Below are positions 1 to 8,731 of a stretch of DNA of 16,935 nt, piece after piece. Position 1 is the stretch's first letter, and every line of letters starts with the position of its first letter. The position numbers and the translations under genes were made by a program. The DNA is from an uncultured Lachnospiraceae bacterium. Its GTDB lineage: Bacteria; Bacillota; Clostridia; Lachnospirales; Lachnospiraceae. The notes under the pieces are model-generated. The model did no database searches. It had not been told where the DNA came from and saw only the letters and a list, made by a program, of their open reading frames with translations. The stretch lies in NCBI GenBank assembly GCA_910583815.1, contig CAJTZB010000038.1:1-16935 (forward strand). Reading direction: 5' to 3'.

Positions 1-1
1 A

Positions 2-1117
2 CTGCCGGAACAAAATGAAAAGCTTTATTTTCATATGGGCGCAATTTATAATCACAATGCGGAGCTGGTACGAAATCGTGAAGCTGCCTATGTCCTCAAC
101 GGTGAAAGGGTTATTAAACCCTATCAAAAAGAAATTGCAGACTATAAAATTGACCAGGGAAAAATTTTAGGCACAATGACAATGCAAAGAATTTTAGGTT
201 CGGCAAACACAATTTTGAATACCTGCGTCATATTGATTATTGGGGGATATGGGGTTTCCAAAGGCAGTATTGAAATCAGCGATTTAATTGTGCTTTTGGC
301 GGCCGTGGGGTTTCTGACCAATTCTCTATATCAAATTCCCGCCTGTATTTCAGATTATCAGCAGCTTAAGGGCATGGACAGCAGAATAAATGCTTTGCTG
401 ACCCCACAAGCCGAAGTTTCTATTGGATTTGAAGATATAGCAAAAATCACTTCAATTTCAGCGCAAAATTTAAGCTTTGCCTATGAAGATGAGGGCGAGG
501 CATTCCAAGGAAAAAATCTCTTTGAAAAATTAAATATAGATTTAAAATCAGGTGAATGTTTGATTTTAAATGGAGCGTCAGGCTGCGGTAAATCCACTTT
601 GCTAAAAATTTTTGCAGGTATTTTAAAAAGCTATAGAGGAAATATAATCTGTGGCGGTAAAAATCTAAAAAATATTAAAGAAGACTCCTTTTGGGACAGA
701 ATTTTATATTTAAGTCAGGAACCTCAGCTTATTTCAGGCACAATTAAAGAAAATATCACAATGTTTAAAGATGCAGACGAAATTAAGCTTGGTTATGCAT
801 TGGAGCAGGCAGGATTAATAAATCTTATTCCTCAATTTCAAAAGGGGATAGACACCCATATTTCCATGCTTAATCTGTCTTCAGGAGAACAGCAGAGAAT
901 ATGCCTTGCCAGAGCCTTTTACGGAGATTATGACATAATCATTTCGGATGAAAGTTTCTCCGCAGTAGACCCTGACTCACGAGAGGAGATATTTGGGAAA
1001 GTCCTTGCGCAACTCAAAGAAAAATCCCAAATACTTATTATGTCCTCACATACGGATTTTGACTATGATTCCCAAGGTTCTGTAAAGATTCTCAACATGG
1101 GAGGAAAAAGCGAATGA
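2..1117 (+). CDS. ABC exporter half-transporter, membrane + ATPase (5' end outside window)
   Basis: The reading frame is open to the left edge, so the true start and most of the membrane domain are missing. Counting from the Met at base 35, residues 60-105 hold two hydrophobic stretches, probably the last helices of a six-helix exporter domain. An ATPase domain follows, with Walker A GASGCGKST (180-188), signature LSSGEQQR (281-288), Walker B IIISDE (301-306) and a switch His in SSHT (339). All ATP-site motifs look intact. The stop overlaps the start of the next ABC gene by four bases (ATGA), so the two are probably co-translated and form a heterodimeric exporter. The substrate cannot be read from the sequence; peptides, lipids or drugs are all possible for this family. 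The DNA is clearly AT-richer than the asnS block downstream, which suggests accessory origin. Confidence 0.85.
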   Translation: MPEQNEKLYFHMGAIYNHNAELVRNREAAYVLNGERVIKPYQKEIADYKIDQGKILGTMTMQRILGSANTILNTCVILIIGGYGVSKGSIEISDLIVLLAAVGFLTNSLYQIPACISDYQQLKGMDSRINALLTPQAEVSIGFEDIAKITSISAQNLSFAYEDEGEAFQGKNLFEKLNIDLKSGECLILNGASGCGKSTLLKIFAGILKSYRGNIICGGKNLKNIKEDSFWDRILYLSQEPQLISGTIKENITMFKDADEIKLGYALEQAGLINLIPQFQKGIDTHISMLNLSSGEQQRICLARAFYGDYDIIISDESFSAVDPDSREEIFGKVLAQLKEKSQILIMSSHTDFDYDSQGSVKILNMGGKSE

Positions 1118-2742
1118 AAATGGTAAACAGACTTAAATCAACAGCCATAATTTTAAAAAATCATAAGCTGAAATTTACGGCTTTGCTGGCGGCATTTTCC
1201 TTCATATCCTTTGCGCTGCCCTTGACTGCGCCTTTCATGATACAATATATGATCGGTAAAATAGAAAGCGGCATGCGTGTAACTCCCGGGATGATTATTT
1301 CGCTTATTATGGCTACATTATTAATGCTCATATTAGATTACATGATCAATGTATACGGAAATGTACTGTGCGCAAACCTTATTTACAGAGGCTCAGCGGA
1401 TTTGTATAAGGATCTGTTTGCGCTGCCCTACGGTGAAAGAGAATCAAAATATAACGATGAAGATTTGCTCCAGAATATCACGGCGTTTACGGATTCTGCT
1501 CTCTCGTTATGGGTTATGATCATTAGATATGCAATCAGCGTGCTTGTGATAGGCGTCTTACTGATTTTATCGGTTAATGTGCATTATTCCGTTTCGCTTT
1601 TTATTCTGGCTCATATAGGCATAACAATTTTTGCGGGTCAAAAGATTAAAGGTATATCTGAAAAATATGCCTCTGAGCTCCAGGGTTTTGAAACGGAAAA
1701 AAATAGAAATACCGAAGAGCTCATGTATAAAGCGGATTTTATCAACATGAACGGCCTGCAAAATATTATGAAAAGCCGCTTTGACCAAACCCGAAGGGAT
1801 ATTTTCCGAGTTCAGTCCCAGCAGCTGAAAAAGAATAATCTTTATATTTCCCTGCAAAAAGTTATAAGCGAGCTGGTAAGCGGATTTATTTATCCTGTTT
1901 TGGGATTTTTACCTGACAGTGTGAATATAGCGGGAGGAAATCTGGCCTCCGTTAAAAGCATTATTGAAGAATCAGGAAATCAAACGCAAAATATTCAGCA
2001 GATGGCGACATTTATCCCATATAATACCGTGCCGATTGACAATGGTAAGGAGCTTTTCAGTCTGAAAAGAGAAAAGAAATCTCAAGATTATGGCGATAGC
2101 TGCGCCCTGACAATTAACGGGTTATGTTTTGAATCAGAGGGCAGAAAAATTCTGTCGGATATTAATTTGAGTATAAAAGAGGGGGAGCATATTGCAATAA
2201 TGGGTGAAAACGGCAGCGGAAAATCTACATTGCTTCGCTGTATTATGGGTATGTATGCTCCGACATCCGGCAGTATAACACTGTTTGGTAAATCACCGGC
2301 AAACGATACGGAATATTTTAGAGAAAACGGTATTTTCTCATATATGCCTGCCGCTTCTCAGCTTTACGAAACTACCATTGACGATAATATTTCAATGGGC
2401 AGTTTCAGTGAGATAAGCTTAGAGAAAATAAAAAATGCCACAGGAGTCTCTGATTTTTCAAACCGTGAAATTTCTTCCATATCTCAGCTTTCAGGAGGGG
2501 AACAGCAGAGAGTCAATGCCGCCAGGACCTTTTCCAACAGCAAGGCAGAAATTATTCTTCTTGACGAGCCAACAGCTTCATTGGACAAGGAGCACTCCGA
2601 AAGATTAATGAACTACATAAGAAGCAGCAGGGCTACAGTTATTTACACTACTCACCGTGAGGAAGAAGCAGCATTTGCCGACAGAGTTATCCCGATGTGC
2701 AGGTGTTTATGGGAACCTACTGAGAATCCGAAACTGTTGTAG
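1114..2742 (+). CDS. ABC exporter half-transporter, partner subunit with replaced C-terminal tail
   Basis: This 542-residue protein has hydrophobic segments at about 22-48, 60-80, 133-153 and 157-174 and a weaker one near 250-266, matching an exporter membrane domain. An ATPase domain follows, with Walker A GENGSGKST (364-372), signature LSGGEQQR (459-466), Walker B ILLDE (481-485) and switch His514. The start overlaps the previous stop by four bases and has GGAGG nine bases upstream. A second ATG two codons on is possible. After ADRVIPM (residue 528) the last 14 residues look unrelated to ABC proteins, and the DNA there reads in another frame as the end of a mobilization-type protein. The C-terminus is therefore probably a rearrangement product. 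The catalytic core is complete, so function may survive. Its role with the upstream gene as one exporter is inferred. Confidence 0.82.
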   Translation: MKMVNRLKSTAIILKNHKLKFTALLAAFSFISFALPLTAPFMIQYMIGKIESGMRVTPGMIISLIMATLLMLILDYMINVYGNVLCANLIYRGSADLYKDLFALPYGERESKYNDEDLLQNITAFTDSALSLWVMIIRYAISVLVIGVLLILSVNVHYSVSLFILAHIGITIFAGQKIKGISEKYASELQGFETEKNRNTEELMYKADFINMNGLQNIMKSRFDQTRRDIFRVQSQQLKKNNLYISLQKVISELVSGFIYPVLGFLPDSVNIAGGNLASVKSIIEESGNQTQNIQQMATFIPYNTVPIDNGKELFSLKREKKSQDYGDSCALTINGLCFESEGRKILSDINLSIKEGEHIAIMGENGSGKSTLLRCIMGMYAPTSGSITLFGKSPANDTEYFRENGIFSYMPAASQLYETTIDDNISMGSFSEISLEKIKNATGVSDFSNREISSISQLSGGEQQRVNAARTFSNSKAEIILLDEPTASLDKEHSERLMNYIRSSRATVIYTTHREEEAAFADRVIPMCRCLWEPTENPKLL

Positions 2743-2927
2743 AACAATACAACCACAGCCTTGCCGAGTGGGAGCGACAGGTAAAGGAAAAGCGCCGACC
2801 GTCAAAACCTCCCGAAAGGGAGAGCGTCAGAAACAGGCTCAGACAGTTGCAGGAGCAGGGCAGACAGCAAAGAACACGAAAGAAGTCCCAAAACACAGAT
2901 ATGTTCCCTATGAGCACAATCATATGA
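2691..2927 (+). pseudogene. C-terminal remnant of a mobilization/relaxase-like protein
   Basis: This lies in a different frame from both neighbours. From 2691 it reads PDVQVFMGTY, then an in-frame TGA (2721-2723), then about 67 residues to TGA at 2925. The tail is highly charged, rich in Arg, Lys, Gln and Glu (EWERQVKEKRRPSKPPERES, then RNRLRQLQEQGRQQRTRKK), and ends DMFPMSTII. Such basic tails are common at the ends of conjugation relaxases and mobilization proteins of clostridial elements, but I base the family only on this resemblance. There is no start codon with a ribosome binding site, and the segment overlaps the altered end of the ABC gene. I read it as a scar from insertion or excision of a mobile element. 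It could also be the end of another element-borne DNA-binding protein. Confidence 0.4.
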
Positions 2928-2953
2928 AAAATGCTATTCCTTTAGGAGAATTT

Positions 2954-4240
2954 ATGAAAGAGTCATTATATTTACACATTCCAGCTTATGAGGAGCTTTG
3001 GTATCGTCGGAAAATCATGCAAGATCCTGATGCCATGAATTACAACAAGGGCTATGACTTGAATTTTAATGGCTATGATAAAGCAACAGGGTGCATTGAT
3101 TTTCCCGAAAACAAGTGGGCAGATTGGTACACTCATTTCATTGGACAAGAACCTCATCGCTTTTATGCTTACATAGTCCGAGAATCCGATGGCGAATTTA
3201 TTGGGGAAGTCAATGTTCATAGGAATCTGGATGCTGGTTGGTATGAGATGGGAATTGTTTTGGAAGCGAAATATCGTGGAAAGGGCTATGCGGTAACCGC
3301 CTTACGGCTGCTGTTACAATACGCCTTTGAAAAAATGGGCATCGAAGCCGTTCATAATGAATTTGAAGAGGAACGGAGTGCCGCACTGCAAACGCATCTA
3401 TCCGCTGGTTTTACAATATATCGGCAAGAAAACAAAGTTATCGAATTATTGATTACCAAAGAACAGTACTTTCGGCAAAAAGCCATCAATCGCATGACTT
3501 CTGTAATCAGCAAAATCCTTGCAGATAATCAGCCCTCTATTTATCTCTATGGTTCTTCTGTTCTGAATGATTTCAGATTAGGATGGAGTGATATTGATAT
3601 TCTTGTGCTGACACAAAAGAGCATATCACAGTCACAAGCCCAAGAACTCGTAATGCTGCGGCAGAAACTATTAGAGAATGAAGCAGGCAATCCCTATTAC
3701 CGCTCATTTGAAGGAGGGATGCTTACACTATCCGCATTCATTTCCCAAGAATCTGATTGTGTGGTTTACTGGGGAACCAGCGGTCAGCGAATTACTGATA
3801 TATATCAATTTGACAGTTTTTGCATGACCGAGTTGCTGCAAAATGGGCAATTGCTGTATGGTGTAGATGTCCGTAACCAATTAAAGATGCCTAAATATGC
3901 TGCTCTCTATAATGATGTAAAAAAGCATTATGAGAGCATTCGAAAGTATGCACAAACGACTAATCGCAGTTTTTATTCTTTCGGTTGGCTTTTGGATATT
4001 GCCAGAGGGATTTACACACTCAGAAACGGAACTGTAACATCTAAAACAGATGCAGCACAATGGGTATTAGATCATAATTTATGTCCTGTTACCGATGCAT
4101 TAAAGGTAGCCTTAGAAATTCGTAAAAGCCCGATGGCATATCGTAACGATTCGGAGATTTTCAATTACGCAGAAACCCTTGGGCCTGTAATCCAGCGATT
4201 CGCTGATGTGTTAGAAAAGGAGTTGGGTTCTGTACGCTGA
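2954..4240 (+). CDS. GNAT acetyltransferase fused to a nucleotidyltransferase (aminoglycoside-modifying type)
   Basis: This 428-residue protein has two domains. Residues 1 to about 170 are a GNAT fold: the acetyl-CoA loop is YRGKGYA (107-113) after the beta-strand MGIVLEA, and there is a conserved GEVNVHRN strand. Residues about 175-428 are a nucleotidyltransferase: the active-site motif is YGSS (199-202), with SDID carrying the metal ligands Asp213 and Asp215, followed by a helical C-terminal part like that of ANT-type adenylyltransferases. In known families such domains acetylate and adenylylate aminoglycosides, so bifunctional drug modification is a reasonable inference, but the substrate is unproven. 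I chose ATG 2954 because AGGAG (2944-2948) sits five bases upstream. An in-frame ATG at 2924 would add MKNAIPLGEF but has no clear ribosome binding site. The gene lies directly after the mobilization scar, as expected for imported cargo. Confidence 0.8.
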   Translation: MKESLYLHIPAYEELWYRRKIMQDPDAMNYNKGYDLNFNGYDKATGCIDFPENKWADWYTHFIGQEPHRFYAYIVRESDGEFIGEVNVHRNLDAGWYEMGIVLEAKYRGKGYAVTALRLLLQYAFEKMGIEAVHNEFEEERSAALQTHLSAGFTIYRQENKVIELLITKEQYFRQKAINRMTSVISKILADNQPSIYLYGSSVLNDFRLGWSDIDILVLTQKSISQSQAQELVMLRQKLLENEAGNPYYRSFEGGMLTLSAFISQESDCVVYWGTSGQRITDIYQFDSFCMTELLQNGQLLYGVDVRNQLKMPKYAALYNDVKKHYESIRKYAQTTNRSFYSFGWLLDIARGIYTLRNGTVTSKTDAAQWVLDHNLCPVTDALKVALEIRKSPMAYRNDSEIFNYAETLGPVIQRFADVLEKELGSVR

Positions 4241-4344
4241 CGCTATGCAGCTCATATTTATCATCACGTTCCGGAAGTTTATTTGCTATATCGGTTAGGA
4301 TAATATTTAGTTTGTATCAGGACGGATGTTTATGGATAAAACCT

Positions 4345-4373
4345 TTGACTTTTATATAAAATGAAGATATACT
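4345..4373 (+). promoter_or_regulatory. Strong sigma-A promoter of asnS
   Basis: TTGACT (4345-4350) and TATACT (4368-4373) are 17 bases apart. Transcription would begin near 4380 and leave a leader of about 100 bases before asnS. The leader holds a short possible hairpin (GCGC 4389-4392 with 4399-4402; GAATG 4385-4389 with CATTC 4409-4413). I see no T-box AGGGTGG motif, although aminoacyl-tRNA synthetase genes in this group often carry one. The rest of 4241-4483 shows no coding sequence. Confidence 0.75.
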
Positions 4374-4483
4374 TTGAGAAAAAAGAATGCGCCTTAGAGC
4401 GCGTCCTTCATTCATGACAATAGATTCCTGTAAAGTGTGAATTCTGTTGTTTAGGAAAAGAGGCGGAAAGGAAAAGGGGGATT

Positions 4484-5875
4484 ATGGAATTGATAACAGT
4501 CCGTGAGCTATATCGTGAAAAAGAGACATATTTAGAGCAGACCGTTTGTGTTGGCGGCTGGGTTCGCAGTATCAGAGATTCTAAAACATTTGGTTTTATC
4601 GTATTAAATGACGGCACATTTTTTGAGCCGCTTCAGGTCGTATACCATGATAAGCTTCCTAATTTTAAGGAAATCTGCAAGCTGAATGTTGGTTCTGCGC
4701 TTGTCGTAAAGGGCAAACTGGTGCCGACACCGGAAGCAAAGCAGCCATTTGAGATTCAGGCAGAAGAGATTGTAATAGAAGGAGCGTCCACACCGGAATA
4801 TCCGTTGCAGAAAAAGAGGCATACAATGGAATTTCTTCGTACGATGCCGCATCTGCGCCCAAGAACAAATACATTTCAGGCGGTGTTCCGTGTGCGTTCC
4901 CTGACTGCCTATGCCATCCATAAATTCTTCCAGGAGAGGGATTTTGTCTATGTGCATACGCCAATTATCACCGGAAGCGACTGCGAAGGGGCAGGAGAGA
5001 TGTTCCAGGTGACAACAATGGATTTGAACAATATTCCAAAAAATGAAGATGGTGTGGTAGATTATACGCAGGATTTCTTCCAGAAACCGACCAACCTCAC
5101 CGTAAGCGGGCAGTTAAACGGCGAGACTTATGCAATGGCGTTCCGCAATATCTATACGTTTGGACCAACGTTCCGTGCAGAGAACTCCAATACAACAAGG
5201 CATGCGGCAGAGTTCTGGATGATTGAGCCGGAAATCGCATTTGCAGATTTAAAGGACGACATGATACTTGCAGAAAACATGATAAAGTATGTAATTTGCT
5301 ATGTGCTGGAGCATGCGCCGGAAGAGATGAATTTCTTCAACTCTTTTGTGGATAAGGAACTGCTTGCCCGCCTGAACCATGTGCTGAATTCCGATTTTGG
5401 GCATGTTACCTATACGGAAGCAATCGAAATTCTTGAGAAAAACAACGAAAATTTTGACTATAAAGTATCGTGGGGCTGTGATTTGCAGACAGAGCATGAG
5501 CGTTATTTGACGGAGCAGGTGTTTAAACGTCCGGTTTTCGTAACGGATTATCCAAAGGAAATCAAAGCATTCTATATGAAGTTAAATGAGGATGGAAAAA
5601 CCGTTGCGGCTATGGACTGTCTTGTTCCTGGCATCGGTGAGATTATTGGAGGAAGCCAGAGAGAGGACGACTACGACAAGCTGCGTGCAAGGATGGATGA
5701 GCTTGGTTTAAAGGCAGAGGATTATGATTTCTATCTTGACTTAAGAAAGTACGGCTCTGCAAGACATGCAGGATTTGGGCTTGGATTTGAACGTTGTGTT
5801 ATGTATCTGACCGGCATGGGCAACATCCGTGATGTAGTTCCGTTCCCAAGAACAGTAGGAAATTGCGAATTATAG
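4484..5875 (+). CDS. asnS: Asparagine--tRNA ligase (AsnRS)
   Basis: This 463-residue class IIb synthetase charges tRNA-Asn with asparagine in the cytoplasm. The N-terminal OB-fold anticodon-binding domain covers about 18-100 (VCVGGWVRSIRDSKTFGFI). The catalytic domain has motif 1 around 140-162, motif 2 with FRAEN and TTRHAAEFWMIEPE (230-250), and motif 3 with GFGLGFERCVMYLTG (430-444). The segment TRHAAEFWMIEPE is shared with AsnRS and separates it from bacterial AspRS, which is also longer. The length is normal for the family. The start has AGGGGG four bases upstream. A strong promoter precedes it and a run of hairpins follows the stop, so it may be transcribed alone or read through into the arabinofuranosidase and trmB genes. 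Confidence 0.97.
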   Translation: MELITVRELYREKETYLEQTVCVGGWVRSIRDSKTFGFIVLNDGTFFEPLQVVYHDKLPNFKEICKLNVGSALVVKGKLVPTPEAKQPFEIQAEEIVIEGASTPEYPLQKKRHTMEFLRTMPHLRPRTNTFQAVFRVRSLTAYAIHKFFQERDFVYVHTPIITGSDCEGAGEMFQVTTMDLNNIPKNEDGVVDYTQDFFQKPTNLTVSGQLNGETYAMAFRNIYTFGPTFRAENSNTTRHAAEFWMIEPEIAFADLKDDMILAENMIKYVICYVLEHAPEEMNFFNSFVDKELLARLNHVLNSDFGHVTYTEAIEILEKNNENFDYKVSWGCDLQTEHERYLTEQVFKRPVFVTDYPKEIKAFYMKLNEDGKTVAAMDCLVPGIGEIIGGSQREDDYDKLRARMDELGLKAEDYDFYLDLRKYGSARHAGFGLGFERCVMYLTGMGNIRDVVPFPRTVGNCEL

Positions 5876-5888
5876 AAAGCAGAATAGG

Positions 5889-5970
5889 TTGAAAAATCTT
5901 TGGTTTTTCAATCAGAGCTTTGTGCTGCCGCACAAAGTTCCCTTTTGGATTAAAAGCCGCCTATGGCGGC
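5889..5970 (+). repeat. Three consecutive hairpins between asnS and the GH51 gene
   Basis: Three perfect inverted repeats lie in a row. TTGAAAAA/TTTTTCAA (5889-5896 with 5904-5911) has loop TCTTTGG. CTTTGTGC/GCACAAAG (5918-5925 with 5930-5937) has loop TGCC. GCCGCC/GGCGGC (5956-5961 with 5965-5970) has loop TAT. None has a clean T-run directly after it, so they look more like RNA-processing, stability or attenuation elements than a classical terminator. The first closely resembles a hairpin at 11843-11867. Confidence 0.7.
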
Positions 5971-5986
5971 AGAATGAGAGGTTAAA

Positions 5987-7984
5987 ATGAAAATACAGCT
6001 TTTGAACAAAAAGGGAACCGATATCCATGAAGGCATGATGGGGCTGTTTTTTGAAGATATTAACTATGCGGCGGACGGTGGTCTGTATGCGGAGATGATA
6101 GAGAACCGTTCTTTTGAATTCCTGCGTGCGACCGGTACGAACAGCGCTTATATGCAGGAGTATGATGGCGGTTATGGATGGAGCAAATATCCGGAAGAAT
6201 GTCCGTTTGTGGCAATGGAATACCGCACGGCACATCCTCTTACGGAAGAAAATCCACATTATCTGCATTTTCGCAGTGTGCGTCCGGAGTGTGGTTTTGC
6301 AAATAAGGCATATGACGGCATTTTCTTAAAGAAAGGAGAACATGTCCGTGTCAGCTTTTATGCAAATGCACTGGATTACTGCGGAATTCTGAAACTCCGC
6401 GTCATGAAAGAAGGAGACAGCTTCCTTGGGGCGGATATAGCAATAGGCGCCCCAAATGGACATAATACAGCAACGGAATCTGACATACGCATTACTGACT
6501 GTCATGATGGCTGGAAACATTACGAGCTTTTGCTGACTGCACAGGCGACCGTGCGTGCCGCTTCCTTTGTAATAATACTGGAAGATGCCGGAGAAATGGA
6601 ATTTGACTGTATTTCAATGATGCCGGAATCTGCGGTCTGCGGTATATTCCGTAAGGACCTGGCAGAACTGTTAAAAGGCCTGAGACCCGGTTTTTTGCGC
6701 TTTCCGGGCGGCTGTATTATTGAAGGCAATGATTTAAACAACCGCTACCAGTGGAAAAAGAGCGTTGGTGACATCACAAGGCGCAAAGCCAACTGGAACC
6801 GCTGGGCGGTGCATGAGAACGGAAGGAAAAATAACTATACAAGCAGATATGCGCATTACAACCAGACACTTGGGATTGGTTATTATGAATACTTCCTGCT
6901 TTGTGAATATCTTGGTGCAAAAGCTCTTCCGGTCGTAAATGTTGGGCTTGCATGCCAGTATCAGTCCGAAGAGCTTGTTCAGGTAGAGGACCCTCGCTTT
7001 CAGGAATTTATTCAGGATGCACTGGACTTGATTGAATTTGCCAATGGCAGCACTGACACGGCATGGGGTGCGCTGCGTGCTGAAATGGGGCATCCGGAAC
7101 CGTTCGGGCTGGAGCTGCTTGGAATCGGAAACGAGCAATGGGAAACAGAGAAAGTAGATTTCTTCAGGCGCTATACGTTATTTGAAGAAGCGATTCATGC
7201 AAAATATCCGGAAATAAAGCTGATTGGTTCTGCTGGTCCGGATGTACATACCGAGCGCTATGAAGCGGCATGGAATTTTTATCATACTGCGGCAAAGGAG
7301 AAAGATAACTTTACTTATGCGGTGGATGAGCATTACTATATGCCGCCGGAATGGTTTTTTGCCAATACGCATTTTTATGATGAATATCCAAGGGATGTAA
7401 AAGTATTTTCCGGCGAATATGCAGCACATCCAAAGCGCATGGGCGGAATGAGGTCAGGCAATACATTAGAAGGTGCGCTTTCTGAGGCAGCATTTCTGAC
7501 CGGCGTCGAACGCAATGCGGATGTGGTGATTATGGCATCCTATGCACCGCTGCTCGCTCGCGTTGGCTATGTGCAGTGGGCGCCGGATATGATTTGGTTT
7601 GATGCAGAAACTGCATATGGAACACCGAGCTATTATGTCCAGAAGATGTATTCATTGAATATGGGAAGCTATACTTTGCCTGTTGAAGCAGAGCTTCCGG
7701 AGAACATATATGCATCGGCGTCCTATGATGCAAAAGCAGAAGAGCCTATTTTAAAATTAGTCAATGCTTCCAAAGAGGCGTTTTCTTTTGAACCGGAAGT
7801 GGAAGGAAGCAGGATAGACACGGTTGTTGCGACTTCACTTGGTGGCGATGAACTTTATGCCTATAATACAATAGAAGCACCAAAGAAAGTGGCAGAGAAA
7901 GAAATCGTGCTTTCCGGCGACGAATGTAAGAGCATTACAATACCGGCACATACTTTTGCAGTGTATCGGTTTTTAAAAAAATAA
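5987..7984 (+). CDS. Alpha-L-arabinofuranosidase, glycoside hydrolase family 51
   Basis: This 665-residue protein fits the GH51 retaining enzymes that release arabinose from arabinoxylan or arabinan side chains. The N-terminal part (HEGMMGLFFEDINYAADGGL) is the conserved start of the family. FLRFPGG (236-242) and NRYQWKKSVGD follow in the barrel. GNEQW carries the likely acid/base Glu383 and SGEYA the likely nucleophile Glu477. Residues about 555-665 form the C-terminal beta-domain. There is no signal peptide, so it probably acts in the cytoplasm on imported oligosaccharides. GAGAGG lies upstream of the ATG. It sits between asnS and trmB, 12 bases before the latter, which is an unusual place for a sugar-degradation gene with no transporter or regulator nearby. 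The exact substrate (arabinan, arabinoxylan or small oligomers) is not visible. Confidence 0.93.
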   Translation: MKIQLLNKKGTDIHEGMMGLFFEDINYAADGGLYAEMIENRSFEFLRATGTNSAYMQEYDGGYGWSKYPEECPFVAMEYRTAHPLTEENPHYLHFRSVRPECGFANKAYDGIFLKKGEHVRVSFYANALDYCGILKLRVMKEGDSFLGADIAIGAPNGHNTATESDIRITDCHDGWKHYELLLTAQATVRAASFVIILEDAGEMEFDCISMMPESAVCGIFRKDLAELLKGLRPGFLRFPGGCIIEGNDLNNRYQWKKSVGDITRRKANWNRWAVHENGRKNNYTSRYAHYNQTLGIGYYEYFLLCEYLGAKALPVVNVGLACQYQSEELVQVEDPRFQEFIQDALDLIEFANGSTDTAWGALRAEMGHPEPFGLELLGIGNEQWETEKVDFFRRYTLFEEAIHAKYPEIKLIGSAGPDVHTERYEAAWNFYHTAAKEKDNFTYAVDEHYYMPPEWFFANTHFYDEYPRDVKVFSGEYAAHPKRMGGMRSGNTLEGALSEAAFLTGVERNADVVIMASYAPLLARVGYVQWAPDMIWFDAETAYGTPSYYVQKMYSLNMGSYTLPVEAELPENIYASASYDAKAEEPILKLVNASKEAFSFEPEVEGSRIDTVVATSLGGDELYAYNTIEAPKKVAEKEIVLSGDECKSITIPAHTFAVYRFLKK

Positions 7985-7996
7985 AAAGAGGCAATT

Positions 7997-8635
7997 ATGA
8001 GACTGAGAAAAGTAAAAGGTGCTGCCGAGGCGATTTCCCAGAGCCGTTATGTCATTCCGGCTCCATCAGAGCAAAAAGGGCATTGGAGAGATGTATTTGG
8101 AAATTCCAATCCTATTTATATAGAAATCGGCATGGGGAAGGGACAGTTTTTGACAGCGCTTGCACAGCTCCATCCGGATATCAATTATATCGGAATGGAA
8201 CGGTATGACAGTGTTTTGGTGCGGGCTTTGGAAAAAAGGGAGCATGCAGAAGAAATCTCCAATCTTTTTTATCTCTGTGAAGATGCAGGACAGCTTACGG
8301 ATATGTTTGCAGCAGGTGAGGTGGAAGGAATTTACCTGAACTTTTCTGATCCTTGGCCTAAGGAGCGCCATGCCAAACGGCGCCTGACTTCTTCAGAGTT
8401 TTTTGCTCGTTATGATGCTGTTCTTGCAAAAAGCGGAGAAGTGGCATTTAAAACGGATAATCGTGCTCTGTTTGACTTTTCTTTGGAACAAGCGGCTTCT
8501 TCAGGCTGGCAGCTGCGTGATGTGACATTTGATTTGCATCACAGCCCATATGCAGAAGGAAATATTATGACAGAATATGAAGAAAAGTTTTCTGCTGCGG
8601 GGAATCCAATCTGCAGACTGGTTGCTTACCGTTAG
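7997..8635 (+). CDS. trmB: tRNA (guanine-N7-)-methyltransferase
   Basis: This 212-residue protein makes m7G46 in the tRNA variable loop using S-adenosylmethionine. Visible motifs are the SAM-binding IEIGMGKG (42-49), the acidic MERYDSVL strand end (67-74), the family hallmark SDPWPKERH (117-125) and the C-terminal TEYE (192-195). The length is typical for the bacterial single-subunit enzyme. AAGAGG lies just upstream of the ATG and only 12 bases separate it from the GH51 stop, so the two are probably co-transcribed. A plausible terminator follows. Confidence 0.95.
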   Translation: MRLRKVKGAAEAISQSRYVIPAPSEQKGHWRDVFGNSNPIYIEIGMGKGQFLTALAQLHPDINYIGMERYDSVLVRALEKREHAEEISNLFYLCEDAGQLTDMFAAGEVEGIYLNFSDPWPKERHAKRRLTSSEFFARYDAVLAKSGEVAFKTDNRALFDFSLEQAASSGWQLRDVTFDLHHSPYAEGNIMTEYEEKFSAAGNPICRLVAYR

Positions 8636-8651
8636 GATTAGAGTGTCAAAG

Positions 8652-8690
8652 GAAAGCGAATATTGGCTTCAATAACCACTTTCTTTTTTT
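8652..8690 (+). terminator. Possible terminator after trmB
   Basis: GAAAG (8652-8656) can pair with CTTTC (8679-8683) and ATTG (8662-8665) with CAAT (8670-8673), with an internal loop between, followed by seven T (8684-8690). The stem is interrupted, so this is only moderately supported. Confidence 0.4.
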
Positions 8691-8731
8691 CTGAATATAT
8701 TGTAACATAGAAAAAGAAAGAGAGAAGTGCC

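Noticed and set aside
2657..2953. GTG-started N-terminal extension of the GNAT fusion gene (99 residues)
   Set aside because: It overlaps the end of the ABC gene, has no GNAT-like content and reads the mobilization remnant in the wrong frame; a ribosome binding site sits just before ATG 2954.
4374..4483. T-box riboswitch in the asnS leader
   Set aside because: The leader is only about 100 bases and lacks the AGGGTGG antiterminator motif.
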